Of a DNA stretch of 32,128 bases, positions 15,319 to 22,967 are shown one piece after another (position 1 is the first letter of the stretch; every line of letters starts with the position of its first letter). The stretch is from Nitrososphaerota archaeon (GTDB lineage: Archaea; Thermoproteota; Nitrososphaeria; Nitrososphaerales; CADDZS01): NCBI GenBank assembly GCA_013288145.1, contig JABDCJ010000031.1, positions 1 to 32,128 on the forward strand. Direction: 5' to 3'. The position numbers and the translations under genes were made by a program. The notes beneath the pieces were generated by a model, which had not been told where the DNA came from, did no database searches, and was given only the letters and a program-made list of their open reading frames with translations.

Positions 15319-15379
15319 AGAAGAAAAAATTTCTTAAGATTCAAAACTGATCCAAGAAAAGAGTATAGATCGAATTAGT

Positions 15380-16402
15380 ATGGCGGGCAGTTGCTGGGTA
15401 ATCGTAGGAGGAGCATTCGGCGATGAGGGCAAAGGAAAGATAATTTCACACCTTGCTCTCAAGAAAAACCCAACAATCGCTGCGCGTGGTGGGGTGGGAC
15501 CAAACGCCGGGCACACTGTTGTATGTGAGGGCAGGACTCTAAAACTAAGAATGCTGCCGTGCGCCGTTGTAAACCAACGTACGGAACTCATGCTCGGTGC
15601 TGGTGTGCTTGTCGATCCGGATGTCCTCTTGAGAGAAGTTCAGGAAACCGAATCCCAATCCAGAGTCAAAGTGGATCGTAACTGCGCAATTATTGAAAAA
15701 AGACATGTCGAACTGGACCGCGAGGGCTACCTCAAAGCGATTATCGGAACTACAGGGACAGGGACGGGTCCCGCAAACGCAGACAGAATACTTCGTCAAG
15801 GGAAACTAGCGAAAGACGACGAACGATTGAAAGAATACCTCGACAACGTCTCGATCAGAATAAATTCTGCACTTGATGATGACGAGCTTGTTTTGATCGA
15901 GGGTACGCAGGGGGCGCTTCTATCATTGTATCATGGCGATTATCCGTACGTGACAAGCAAGGACGTAAGCGCCTCCGGTATCTGCTCGGATGTTGGAGTG
16001 GGCCCGAAAAGAGTGGACGAAGTAATCCTTGTGTTCAAGTCTTATACAACGAGAGTTGGCTCAGGTCCTCTTGAAGGCGAGCTGAGTCCCGATGAAACGA
16101 TGAAAAGAGGATGGCAGGAGTTTGGTAGTGTGACAGGAAGACTGCGCAGAGCTGCTCCGTTCAATTTCGAGCTGGCTAAGCAGTCGGTTACTCTCAATTC
16201 AGCAACTCAACTCGGACTTACCAAACTAGATTCGCTTTTCCCGGAATCAAGTCATATCCGTGATTACGACAAACTGCCAAAAGAGGCGAAGACTTTCGTG
16301 GAAGAGATCGAAAGTGAGCTTTCGACTCCGGTAGTTTATATTGGCACTGGGCCGGATGCTGAGGATATCATAGAGAGAAAAGAGGTTAGCAGGAATTGGT
16401 AA
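15380..16402 (+). CDS. purA: Adenylosuccinate synthetase, short archaeal form
   Basis: 340 residues from ATG 15380, about 80-90 shorter than bacterial PurA, as in many archaea. The GTP-binding and catalytic block GGAFGDEGKGK carries the catalytic Asp15, GPNAGHTV contains His45, and GTTGTGTGPANADR and IEGTQGALLSLYHGDYPYVTSKD follow; YTTRVGSGPL and LTKLDSL complete the IMP and guanine sites. The enzyme joins IMP and aspartate with GTP hydrolysis, the first committed step from IMP to AMP. The next gene's TTG start overlaps the purA stop by 7 bases, pointing to translational coupling. Confidence 0.96.
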   Translation: MAGSCWVIVGGAFGDEGKGKIISHLALKKNPTIAARGGVGPNAGHTVVCEGRTLKLRMLPCAVVNQRTELMLGAGVLVDPDVLLREVQETESQSRVKVDRNCAIIEKRHVELDREGYLKAIIGTTGTGTGPANADRILRQGKLAKDDERLKEYLDNVSIRINSALDDDELVLIEGTQGALLSLYHGDYPYVTSKDVSASGICSDVGVGPKRVDEVILVFKSYTTRVGSGPLEGELSPDETMKRGWQEFGSVTGRLRRAAPFNFELAKQSVTLNSATQLGLTKLDSLFPESSHIRDYDKLPKEAKTFVEEIESELSTPVVYIGTGPDAEDIIERKEVSRNW

Positions 16403-16719
16403 GCATTGACGTTTCCGCTCTTGATTCAGACATGAAGGACGACGTCGTAACATTCATCGAATTAAAGCTGCCTTTGAAAAGCGACAAGGACGGTGACATG
16501 ATTTCTTTCGAAGACAAATCAGCTCGCTCGCACGTTTCCTCGCCTGAAGTGAGGACATACATGAAAAGGTTTCTTCACTCGAAAGATCTTAGGAAAAAGT
16601 ACCGGATCCTAAGCGAGGACGGGGCTCTCACTTTTGTGAAGCAAAAGGTGGATAAAGAGAAAGAAGAAAAGGAAGAAAAGCCAGAGGGCTCCAAGGGCAA
16701 GAGCTCGAACGAAAAGTAG
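16396..16719 (+). CDS. Small charged protein resembling eukaryotic ribosomal protein eL22
   Basis: 107 residues from TTG 16396, overlapping the purA stop. The core reads ISFEDKSARSHVSSPEVRT, then YMKRFLHSKDLRKKYRIL, SEDGALTFVKQK, and a Lys/Glu-rich tail. Order and spacing match eL22: a strand, the [21 protein letters not shown]-type motif, a helix ending before an LRxxxRV strand, a final strand and an acidic/basic tail. From memory of the human sequence the resemblance is partial and gapped, so this is a hypothesis. Lokiarchaea are reported to carry an L22e homologue. An alternative is a lineage-specific small RNA-binding protein. Linkage to purA and housekeeping genes fits a constitutive role. 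Confidence 0.5.
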   Translation: MVSIDVSALDSDMKDDVVTFIELKLPLKSDKDGDMISFEDKSARSHVSSPEVRTYMKRFLHSKDLRKKYRILSEDGALTFVKQKVDKEKEEKEEKPEGSKGKSSNEK

Positions 16720-16726
16720 ATCCTGA

Positions 16727-17242
16727 CTAGTCCTCCATTTCGGATCCAGATTGATTCGATTTGGATCCTTTCCTTCGTGCGTCAGCAAGGAGCATTATCT
16801 TCAATAGATCTCTGGACTTTCGTAGCGTTTCGACGGTTTCATCGCCGCGCCTGTTCGCAAGATTATTTTCAGCCAGTGAAAGGCTGTTTTCTGCGGACAT
16901 GAAAGATGCCCTAATCTCTTCGTCCGAGAACTTTTCTCGTTCTGGCAACTTTCTGATTTTGCCAGGCCGATCAAATCCTCCGAAGATTATTCGCGCCATG
17001 AGGATCGCTTCTTCAAGATCAAAATAGGCTTCCCACACTTCTCTCATATCTCTCTTACGACCTGTCGAAGTTAGGACAGCGAGTCGACCTCTAGCCCTTT
17101 TGATCCTCTCGCCTACAAACGAGACGCCTTGCTCCATGCGCGCTGAACTCAAATTTTCAAGCAAGACCACCGAGGTGTAAAGTTCAATCTGATTTGGATC
17201 GGGAGAATCTACATTCTCGCTTCTGGAAACCTTATTTAACAA
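16727..17242 (-). CDS. Unrecognised helical protein
   Basis: Up to 171 residues from TTG 17242; an ATG at residue 36 is an alternative start. The sequence is almost wholly helical: a helix from QIELYTSVVLLENLSSARM, a basic helix VGERIKRARGRLAVL, a hydrophobic helix EAYFDLEEAILMARIIF and a C-terminal pair of helices rich in Glu, Arg and Leu ending in an Asp/Glu tail. No enzyme motif, cysteine pair or membrane span is seen. It converges on the eL22-like gene with 7 bases between stops and diverges from the duplicated unknown at 17264, sharing a very short promoter region. I do not recognise the family. Confidence 0.6.
   Translation of the reverse strand: MLNKVSRSENVDSPDPNQIELYTSVVLLENLSSARMEQGVSFVGERIKRARGRLAVLTSTGRKRDMREVWEAYFDLEEAILMARIIFGGFDRPGKIRKLPEREKFSDEEIRASFMSAENSLSLAENNLANRRGDETVETLRKSRDLLKIMLLADARRKGSKSNQSGSEMED
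17231..17240 (+). promoter_or_regulatory. TATA-like box for the duplicated unknown gene
   Basis: CTTATTTAAC lies 24-33 bases before the TTG at 17264, as in a leaderless transcript. The element overlaps the start codon of the divergent gene at 17242, so the two genes share a compact intergenic region. Confidence 0.4.
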
Positions 17243-17263
17243 AAGGGAACCGAAAATTTTCGA

Positions 17264-17980
17264 TTGCCTAGAGCTACTAAGTCCAAACAGGACGATCCGA
17301 GAAAGAATCTGCGACCTGCCACTTTTATTGAATTGGAAACTCTTAGCGATCTTGCACGACTTGCATGTGCGCTCGAACGAGCACCATTACCCACGTTCGT
17401 AAGCAAGGACGGAGACACTTTCAGGATTTCGACCCAATTAGATTTTTTTGTGGGCTCTCCAGTATTTTACTATGCCAGAATAGACGATTCAAAGCAGTTT
17501 CTCGGATACAGGACTATATCTTCAGGAGAGGAGATCTCTCTTGTTGATGTGCCGATGAACCCATCGATGGTGTACGCGCCGATTATCGAAGTTGTGAAAT
17601 TTCCCAAAGTCTTCGAGCAAGGAGGAAACGGAAATAAACGTGAAACCCCAAAGTTTCTGTCGCTTCAGGTCAAAGACCTCATGGGACTCGTAAAGGTCGC
17701 GACATACAAGATAATGTTTGAAGAACCACCCCTTCCAATTTTTACATTCCCATCTGAAAACGGAAAATGGATCGTCGGAGCGTTCACTAGAATTGAAGAG
17801 TTTGAAGAGGCTTCGATTTTCTTCTATTACGAACAGGACACTAAGCCAGAACAAAATTTCGTTGGGTATTCAACCGCAAAGGCTCAGGCGTTTTTCACGA
17901 ACCGTACTGATGAACACGGGAATTTTTTTGTAAAGATTATTAGGCTTAAGAACAGGCATCCCCTAGTAGACTCTGATTGA
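17264..17980 (+). CDS. Unrecognised protein with an internal duplication
   Basis: 238 residues from TTG 17264. Two copies of a roughly 70-75 residue unit can be aligned by eye, at about 28-95 and 139-212. Each contains a helix (LSDLARLACAL; LMGLVKVATYK), then PLPxF (PLPTF; PLPIF), a polar strand region, a VFYY or FFYY strand and an FxGYxT segment (FLGYRT; FVGYST). No catalytic motif, zinc site, signal peptide or membrane span is present. The strand-rich repeat suggests an intramolecular dimer, perhaps a binding module. Its stop codon overlaps the pyrF start (TTGA), so the two are probably translationally coupled. I do not recognise the family. Confidence 0.7.
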   Translation: MPRATKSKQDDPRKNLRPATFIELETLSDLARLACALERAPLPTFVSKDGDTFRISTQLDFFVGSPVFYYARIDDSKQFLGYRTISSGEEISLVDVPMNPSMVYAPIIEVVKFPKVFEQGGNGNKRETPKFLSLQVKDLMGLVKVATYKIMFEEPPLPIFTFPSENGKWIVGAFTRIEEFEEASIFFYYEQDTKPEQNFVGYSTAKAQAFFTNRTDEHGNFFVKIIRLKNRHPLVDSD

Positions 17981-18765
17981 AGGCGGAAACTTCTTCCGAT
18001 CCTTCCGCTTCCAGATCTCGCTTCAATGAACTACTGAGAAAATCCGAAGAGAAATCCGGTTCCAAGGTAATTCTTGCGTTGGATCTCCATTACAGAAAAA
18101 GCACAGAAAATCTTCTCGCTGATTCCCTCTCAATCTTAGATCAAGTTTCAGATTTTGTCTGCGCCGTAAAGATCAATTTTCATCTGATAATTCCGCTTTC
18201 CATTCAGGAGATCTTTCGAGTAAACGAGCTCGTTCACTCCAAAGGTCTTGTGTCAATCGCAGATATCAAACTGAATGACATTGATAATACTAACGAAATT
18301 GCGACGCGATATCTGTGGGATTCTGGTTTCGATGGAGTAATAGTCAATCCATTCGTCGGCTTCAAAGGCAGTCTTGACATCGTTTACAAAACTTGTCATT
18401 CTGCAGGGAAGGGAGTGATTTCTCTGGCTTACATGAGCCATCCGGGAGCAGATGAAGGATTCGGAATCGAAACGAAGGACGGCCATACTTTTTTCGATCT
18501 TATGCTGGACAGAGCAAACGAGTGGGGTTCTGACGGCGTGATATTGGGCTCCACCCGCAGTGACAAGATTAGGCAGGCGCGCGCCAAACTAAACAAATCA
18601 ATCAAAATTATTTCTCCAGGTTCGGGGGCACAGGGCGGAGACCCGATTGAATCTCTGAAATCTGGCACAGATTATCTAATCTACGGGAGATTAATTGTTT
18701 CCGCTCCGAAGCCAAGTGAAGCAGCTAGGCAGATTTACGAGAAGCTGAAGAAGCTTCCTGCTTAG
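17977..18765 (+). CDS. pyrF: Orotidine 5'-phosphate decarboxylase
   Basis: 262 residues from a TTG that overlaps the previous stop by 4 bases. The TIM-barrel active site is recognisable: Asp36 in ILALDLH, Lys65 in AVKINFH, and the catalytic array Asp96-Lys98-Asp101 in ADIKLNDID. The phosphate site follows as SPGSGAQGG and IYGRLIV. The enzyme decarboxylates OMP to UMP, the last step of pyrimidine synthesis. A polar N-terminal extension of about 25 residues precedes the barrel, so a later start is possible. Its 3' end overlaps the convergent Nudix gene by 41 bases, an unusually long overlap. Confidence 0.93.
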   Translation: MKAETSSDPSASRSRFNELLRKSEEKSGSKVILALDLHYRKSTENLLADSLSILDQVSDFVCAVKINFHLIIPLSIQEIFRVNELVHSKGLVSIADIKLNDIDNTNEIATRYLWDSGFDGVIVNPFVGFKGSLDIVYKTCHSAGKGVISLAYMSHPGADEGFGIETKDGHTFFDLMLDRANEWGSDGVILGSTRSDKIRQARAKLNKSIKIISPGSGAQGGDPIESLKSGTDYLIYGRLIVSAPKPSEAARQIYEKLKKLPA

Positions 18766-19177
18766 CAAGGAAAGAATTTGCCTCGCGAAGCACGTTTTTC
18801 GCGTTTTCAAATGTCAATCTTCTAAGAAGCTGGTCAAACGTTAGCCAATCGTACCCCGAATGTTCGTACGAGATCCTCACCTTGCTTTCATTTGTGGCTG
18901 CAAGGAAGAAAATAACACGCTTGTGTGCGAGGTTATTCTGCCGCCGGTAATAGTACTCTATCTCTTTTTTGAAGCCCGGAATGAACGAATCTATTCGAAT
19001 CCCCGTCTCTTCAAATATCTCCCTTTTTGCCGCCTGCTCGAGGGTCTCTCCCTTTTCGACCGCTCCTTTTGGGAAATCCCAATGCCCGGCAGGATAGTGC
19101 AGCACAAGGAACAATCGGATAGACCGGACAGGATCGTCTCGAAAAATTAGTGCCCCAGCCGACGTTTCTTCAATCAT
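18725..19177 (-). CDS. Nudix hydrolase, diadenosine-tetraphosphatase type
   Basis: 150 residues from ATG 19177. The Nudix box spans residues 38-60 and is complete: Gly38, Glu44, Arg52, Glu53, Glu56, Glu57, Gly59, matching GX5EX7REUXEEXGU. HYPAGHWDFPKG just before it and the later YDWLTFDQ resemble Ap4A hydrolases (NUDT2/MutT-like), which split Ap4A to ATP and AMP; other nucleotides are possible. A TATA-like element at about 19232-19240 would give a leader of roughly 30 bases. The C-terminal helix overlaps the pyrF 3' end, and both frames read well in the overlap. Confidence 0.9.
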   Translation of the reverse strand: MIEETSAGALIFRDDPVRSIRLFLVLHYPAGHWDFPKGAVEKGETLEQAAKREIFEETGIRIDSFIPGFKKEIEYYYRRQNNLAHKRVIFFLAATNESKVRISYEHSGYDWLTFDQLLRRLTFENAKNVLREANSFLAKQEASSASRKSA

Positions 19178-19231
19178 CTAAGCTCTCTCTGTCCTAAATG
19201 GGGATTTGCAAAAAGATCAAAAGTTTCCAAT

Positions 19232-19240
19232 GATATAAAA
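19232..19240 (-). promoter_or_regulatory. TATA-like box of the Nudix gene
   Basis: GATATAAAA on the plus strand, about 55-63 bases before the ATG at 19177, implying a short leader. The 153-base spacer to the next gene is otherwise AT-rich without other signals. Confidence 0.35.
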
Positions 19241-19330
19241 ATCAATCTTTCAAGATTCCAGTTTCAAATGAGGTAAGGATTTTCTTTCTTTATCTTTCAT
19301 TTTGGATTTTTGAAAATACCAATTTCTAAC

Positions 19331-20110
19331 CTAAGGCCGCGGCTTGGGTTGCGACTCAGTCCATAGAAATTCAAAATAATTCTTCGCAAACGACGCGAGC
19401 CCAGCATGATCGGACCAGATTGCAAGCGCCTCTCTATTTTCTGAACTACGCCCTAACAAAAGAATGACTTCTGTCGCGTCAGCGATAACGCCGCCTCCGA
19501 ACATGTTTTCTCTTAGCCTGAGTTCCGCGAGAGAAGAGATCTTTGCAATCGACCTCTCATTCACATCTCCGCTCATCAAGATCCTCACGTTCGCCCCAGT
19601 TGACTTTACGTTTGTGAGAGCTGGAATTACTAGATCCACAACAGAGTTGAGAGCTGGCGGAATTACTACCAGAAGCTCTTTCTTGACTCGGTCAATAGAC
19701 TCTGTGATTTTTGCGATGATATTGTAGTCGCCCCGAATAATCCAGATGTCAGGTCTCTCTTGGATCTCCTTCATCTCGTAGATTGGCATGAGCTCGCTTA
19801 GAAGGTGATCTTCACTTGCCTTGAGTTCTGCTTCCATTCGCATTCTAAGAGCCTGCAGGGCTGTTGATGGTGATTTAGGGAAGTATCTCGTCGGCCGACT
19901 GTGCTGCGACTCGACCCAGCCCTTCCGCTCCAGATTTCCCAGCACTTCATAGATTTTGGAAACCGGCACGTCAGAATCTTTGCTGACTTCGCTCGCCTGA
20001 ACACCTGGATGAGCGAGAAGCGTCACGTATGCTTTGATCTCGTAGTCAGTAAGCCCTAGATCCTGCAGTATGCGCCTTGTCTTCTCGCTTACCTGCTCGG
20101 CCGCGCTCAA
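19331..20110 (-). CDS. TrmB-family transcriptional regulator
   Basis: 259 residues from TTG 20110. The N-terminal winged helix (about 12-80) reads LGLTDYEIKAYVTLL, then ASEVSKDSDVPVSKIYEVLGNLERKGWVE, the TrmB DNA-binding signature. A linker coiled helix follows, and residues about 120-255 form a phospholipase-D-like/effector domain (IWIIRGDYNIIAKI, LLVVIPPAL, VILLLGRSSENREALAIW). TrmB proteins sense sugars or related ligands and regulate transport or metabolic genes, although many divergent members are orphan regulators. It lies 61 bases downstream of the giant surface-protein gene on the same strand and may be co-transcribed or regulate it. Confidence 0.9.
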   Translation of the reverse strand: MSAAEQVSEKTRRILQDLGLTDYEIKAYVTLLAHPGVQASEVSKDSDVPVSKIYEVLGNLERKGWVESQHSRPTRYFPKSPSTALQALRMRMEAELKASEDHLLSELMPIYEMKEIQERPDIWIIRGDYNIIAKITESIDRVKKELLVVIPPALNSVVDLVIPALTNVKSTGANVRILMSGDVNERSIAKISSLAELRLRENMFGGGVIADATEVILLLGRSSENREALAIWSDHAGLASFAKNYFEFLWTESQPKPRP

Positions 20111-20171
20111 AACTTCTTGTCGAAACGAGCATACGCTCGCTGTTTATTTTAGTGTAACAGTTCAGCGGAAT

Positions 20172-22937
20172 CTAGTGTTTGGGCGTCAACTTGCGGATAT
20201 ACAGGATTGTCCCAACAACGATTACTAGTCCGACTAAAACCGGAATTCCATACCTTATTGGAATGTCATCGTTGATGTTTACAACAATTGTGCTTGAATT
20301 TCCTTTTACCAAATGATTTTGATAATAGAAAGTCAAGTTCCCATGGTTGATTACGTACGCGCTTGGCTGATCTGTCCTGACGGTGAAATCATGAGTGACG
20401 CTCTGGTTTGGACCGATTGACGGAATGTTAAAGTTCGGAGATTGTCCATTAACAAGATCCAGCCCATTGGGAATGGTGAGATCGTAGGTCACATTGTTAA
20501 TGACAACATTCGAGGGGTTCGTTACATTGACGACAACTGAAATATCGTGTAGTTCTTCTACCTTGGGTCCCGCAAAAGTGATCTGCGCTGTTGGTAAAGC
20601 ATAGACTGTGACTTTGCTCACGTTACTTTGTGCCGTCTGGTTTGAACCTGCAAACAGGAAGTTAGCTGTTGAAGAGGTCGAATTGTAAATTCCTTGAGAG
20701 CCAGTCAGATAGCCTCCCAATGTTTGGTTGATTGACTGCCCGCTGCCCAGAATTGGTTGCGTTGCCATATTTTGGGCGCTGGACACATGTATGAAAGAAT
20801 CGTTTACGTTTGTTAGAGATGCATAGTAAACCGGCAAAGTGCCAGTGTTAACCAATCCAAGTGATATCGTCACGTTAGTACCCTGGAATCCGACTGAAGG
20901 AACGATTAGCTTGTTCGCTTTTACTCCCAGGGGAAGTCCATATCCGCTGCTGTAGTGAACGATCGTCTCATTATTCCACCTCGCGGAAATGTTGGCGGGC
21001 TGGAACAGGATGTTCTGATTTGGGGACGTCACATTCAGAGAATACCTGAATGATTCATTGGAGCTCCCCTTTAGAGCAGAAATATTCACATTAACCAGAG
21101 AGCCGCTTGCATGGATGCTGCTTGTATTGATAGCTTTCCAGAATGTCATGCCCAGAGGAACGGCATCTTGAACAGTTACGTTAGAAACTTCATTCGGAGA
21201 TCCGTTGAAAACTGTGAGAGTTACATTTGCAGAATTCGAGGTCGCGTTGCCAACGGTAACCAGCTTATGCAAATAAGCTGCTGGGGTGCCGGGAGAACTG
21301 AAACTAAATACGGCGCTCATAGTGTTAGTGGTGGTGTTAAGCGAGCGGCCGCTCGCATCAGACCAGCTTACTGGATAAGAAACTGTTGAGTTGGTCGAGG
21401 TTAGCCCGCCCGAGCTAGCGTTTGAAAGGAAACTCCATGTCGAGCCAACTGGCAAGTTCGCTTTTGTGAGAGTACTAGAAACCAGATTAATTGCAGGACC
21501 GCTTCCCTTGTTCGTTATGGAGACATTTACCGAAAAAGTCTGCCCGGCCTGTATTGTTCCACTAGGCAGCGTCTCAGTCGCTTCGAGAAGCGGCTCATTG
21601 CTAGCCCCAATAATTATCGTTTCAGGGTTCAGGTATGCTGTTGCAGTTACTGTCTTGTTGGCTGCAGAAACAAACTGGTACGTAACGGGAGTTGCGGGGA
21701 CATGAATCGTCCCATTGGAAGCTAATACAGTGAACGCATAGGCTATTGTTTCTGTGGAACTGGCAGAGAGATTTGCGATCTTTCCAGTTTGCCCCACCGT
21801 CAGATTGACAAGGTTACTGTTTTGATGAACCCACGAATCGTTGAAATTCACATTATTTGCAACAGGGGAACCCGCAGGGCTAACGTTGCGGACGAAAATT
21901 GTGACAGATACATTCTGTCCTTTAGTTGGCGATAGGGAAGGGGTAATCTGCCTGTAGGCAAGGATGGTCGGAAATGAAAAATCAAGAGTCGCGTTTATGT
22001 TGGGCACTGCCCTGGTCTGATTTACGCTCGAAGACGCTGCGGGATTGGCCGTTATTATGGCGGAGAGATTTGAATAATTGTTCACGAAGGTTGAATTTGA
22101 TTTACTGACTAATCCGCCGAGTACGTGAATCTGAATCGAAGAGCTCGTCGCAACAGAAGAATAATTGTAACCTGCTGTTGATGTTAATCCAAGTTGACTA
22201 TACAAAGAAAAACTTGAGGAAGAGCTGAGCGCGGAAAGCCCGCCATAAAATAACGAATAAGTCGTTGAACTTGAAGAGTAACTCAGTTTAAAGTAGTTCA
22301 GATCGTTCGAATTTAGCTGACTCTCAGTAAACATTGAAGCAAATCCGTTAGCAGTTTGCGGTATCAGAGGATAAAGGTAAACGTGAACCTCGGTGGAGTA
22401 AGTGCTCGGCGAGAAAAAGGTGAAACCATTTGCAGAAGTGGCTACCTGTTGAAATGCCAATCCAAAACGCTGGCTAAGGGTGCTTGCAAGTTGGGAGGCG
22501 TCAGATAGCGATGATCCGTTAATCTGCAGAACCGCACCATCGGCGTAGGGCTCGGTGCTTCCCAGCAATCCAAATCCGTATTTTGTGAAAACTTCGTACT
22601 GGGATTTCCACGAATTAAAGTGGGTGAATGTAACCGAGAACGATGATACCGAAGAGGGAACTGACACAGAGCTAACTGTGATGTTGCCTCCGGTCAGACC
22701 GACGCGCCAGAAGGCCTCGCTCGCGGTCAGATATAACGAAAGATTCTCTGAATACGGGGATGAAACTGATGGAGCTAGAACTTTCGCAGTGGAGGTCTGG
22801 AAACCGTTGCCGAAGTTTAATGCGATAGGGGTAGCTAAAAGTATGGAAATGACTAGGACAATAAATACGATGCCGGGAGCACGCAATGCATTTTTCAAAA
22901 AAACTCGCTGAAATGGCGTTATAAAGTTTGCAAGCAT
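20172..22937 (-). CDS. Large membrane-anchored surface protein with beta-sandwich repeats
   Basis: 921 residues from ATG 22937. Residues about 22-41 (PGIVFIVLVISILLATPIAL) form a signal anchor, and about 897-914 a C-terminal transmembrane span with a short basic tail, so nearly all of the chain faces outside. It is rich in Ser, Thr, Asn and Val with very many NxS/T sequons, suiting N-glycosylation. The first 300 residues form an unrecognised Ser-rich domain; from about 330 on, roughly five repeats each start with a strand like NVTISLGLVNTG or FSVNVSITNKGSG, typical of CARDB/DUF11 domains. It is a candidate S-layer-associated or adhesion protein and would be a natural acceptor for the glycans made by genes at the start of the window. 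Confidence 0.8.
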   Translation of the reverse strand: MLANFITPFQRVFLKNALRAPGIVFIVLVISILLATPIALNFGNGFQTSTAKVLAPSVSSPYSENLSLYLTASEAFWRVGLTGGNITVSSVSVPSSVSSFSVTFTHFNSWKSQYEVFTKYGFGLLGSTEPYADGAVLQINGSSLSDASQLASTLSQRFGLAFQQVATSANGFTFFSPSTYSTEVHVYLYPLIPQTANGFASMFTESQLNSNDLNYFKLSYSSSSTTYSLFYGGLSALSSSSSFSLYSQLGLTSTAGYNYSSVATSSSIQIHVLGGLVSKSNSTFVNNYSNLSAIITANPAASSSVNQTRAVPNINATLDFSFPTILAYRQITPSLSPTKGQNVSVTIFVRNVSPAGSPVANNVNFNDSWVHQNSNLVNLTVGQTGKIANLSASSTETIAYAFTVLASNGTIHVPATPVTYQFVSAANKTVTATAYLNPETIIIGASNEPLLEATETLPSGTIQAGQTFSVNVSITNKGSGPAINLVSSTLTKANLPVGSTWSFLSNASSGGLTSTNSTVSYPVSWSDASGRSLNTTTNTMSAVFSFSSPGTPAAYLHKLVTVGNATSNSANVTLTVFNGSPNEVSNVTVQDAVPLGMTFWKAINTSSIHASGSLVNVNISALKGSSNESFRYSLNVTSPNQNILFQPANISARWNNETIVHYSSGYGLPLGVKANKLIVPSVGFQGTNVTISLGLVNTGTLPVYYASLTNVNDSFIHVSSAQNMATQPILGSGQSINQTLGGYLTGSQGIYNSTSSTANFLFAGSNQTAQSNVSKVTVYALPTAQITFAGPKVEELHDISVVVNVTNPSNVVINNVTYDLTIPNGLDLVNGQSPNFNIPSIGPNQSVTHDFTVRTDQPSAYVINHGNLTFYYQNHLVKGNSSTIVVNINDDIPIRYGIPVLVGLVIVVGTILYIRKLTPKH

Positions 22938-22967
22938 CTGCGAGGCAATTTGTTTCGTCTCAAAGTC

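Noticed and set aside
22555..22911. Plus-strand frame of 118 codons inside the surface-protein gene
   Set aside because: Long antisense frames are expected in low-complexity Ser/Thr/Asn-rich coding sequence; no domain or promoter supports it.
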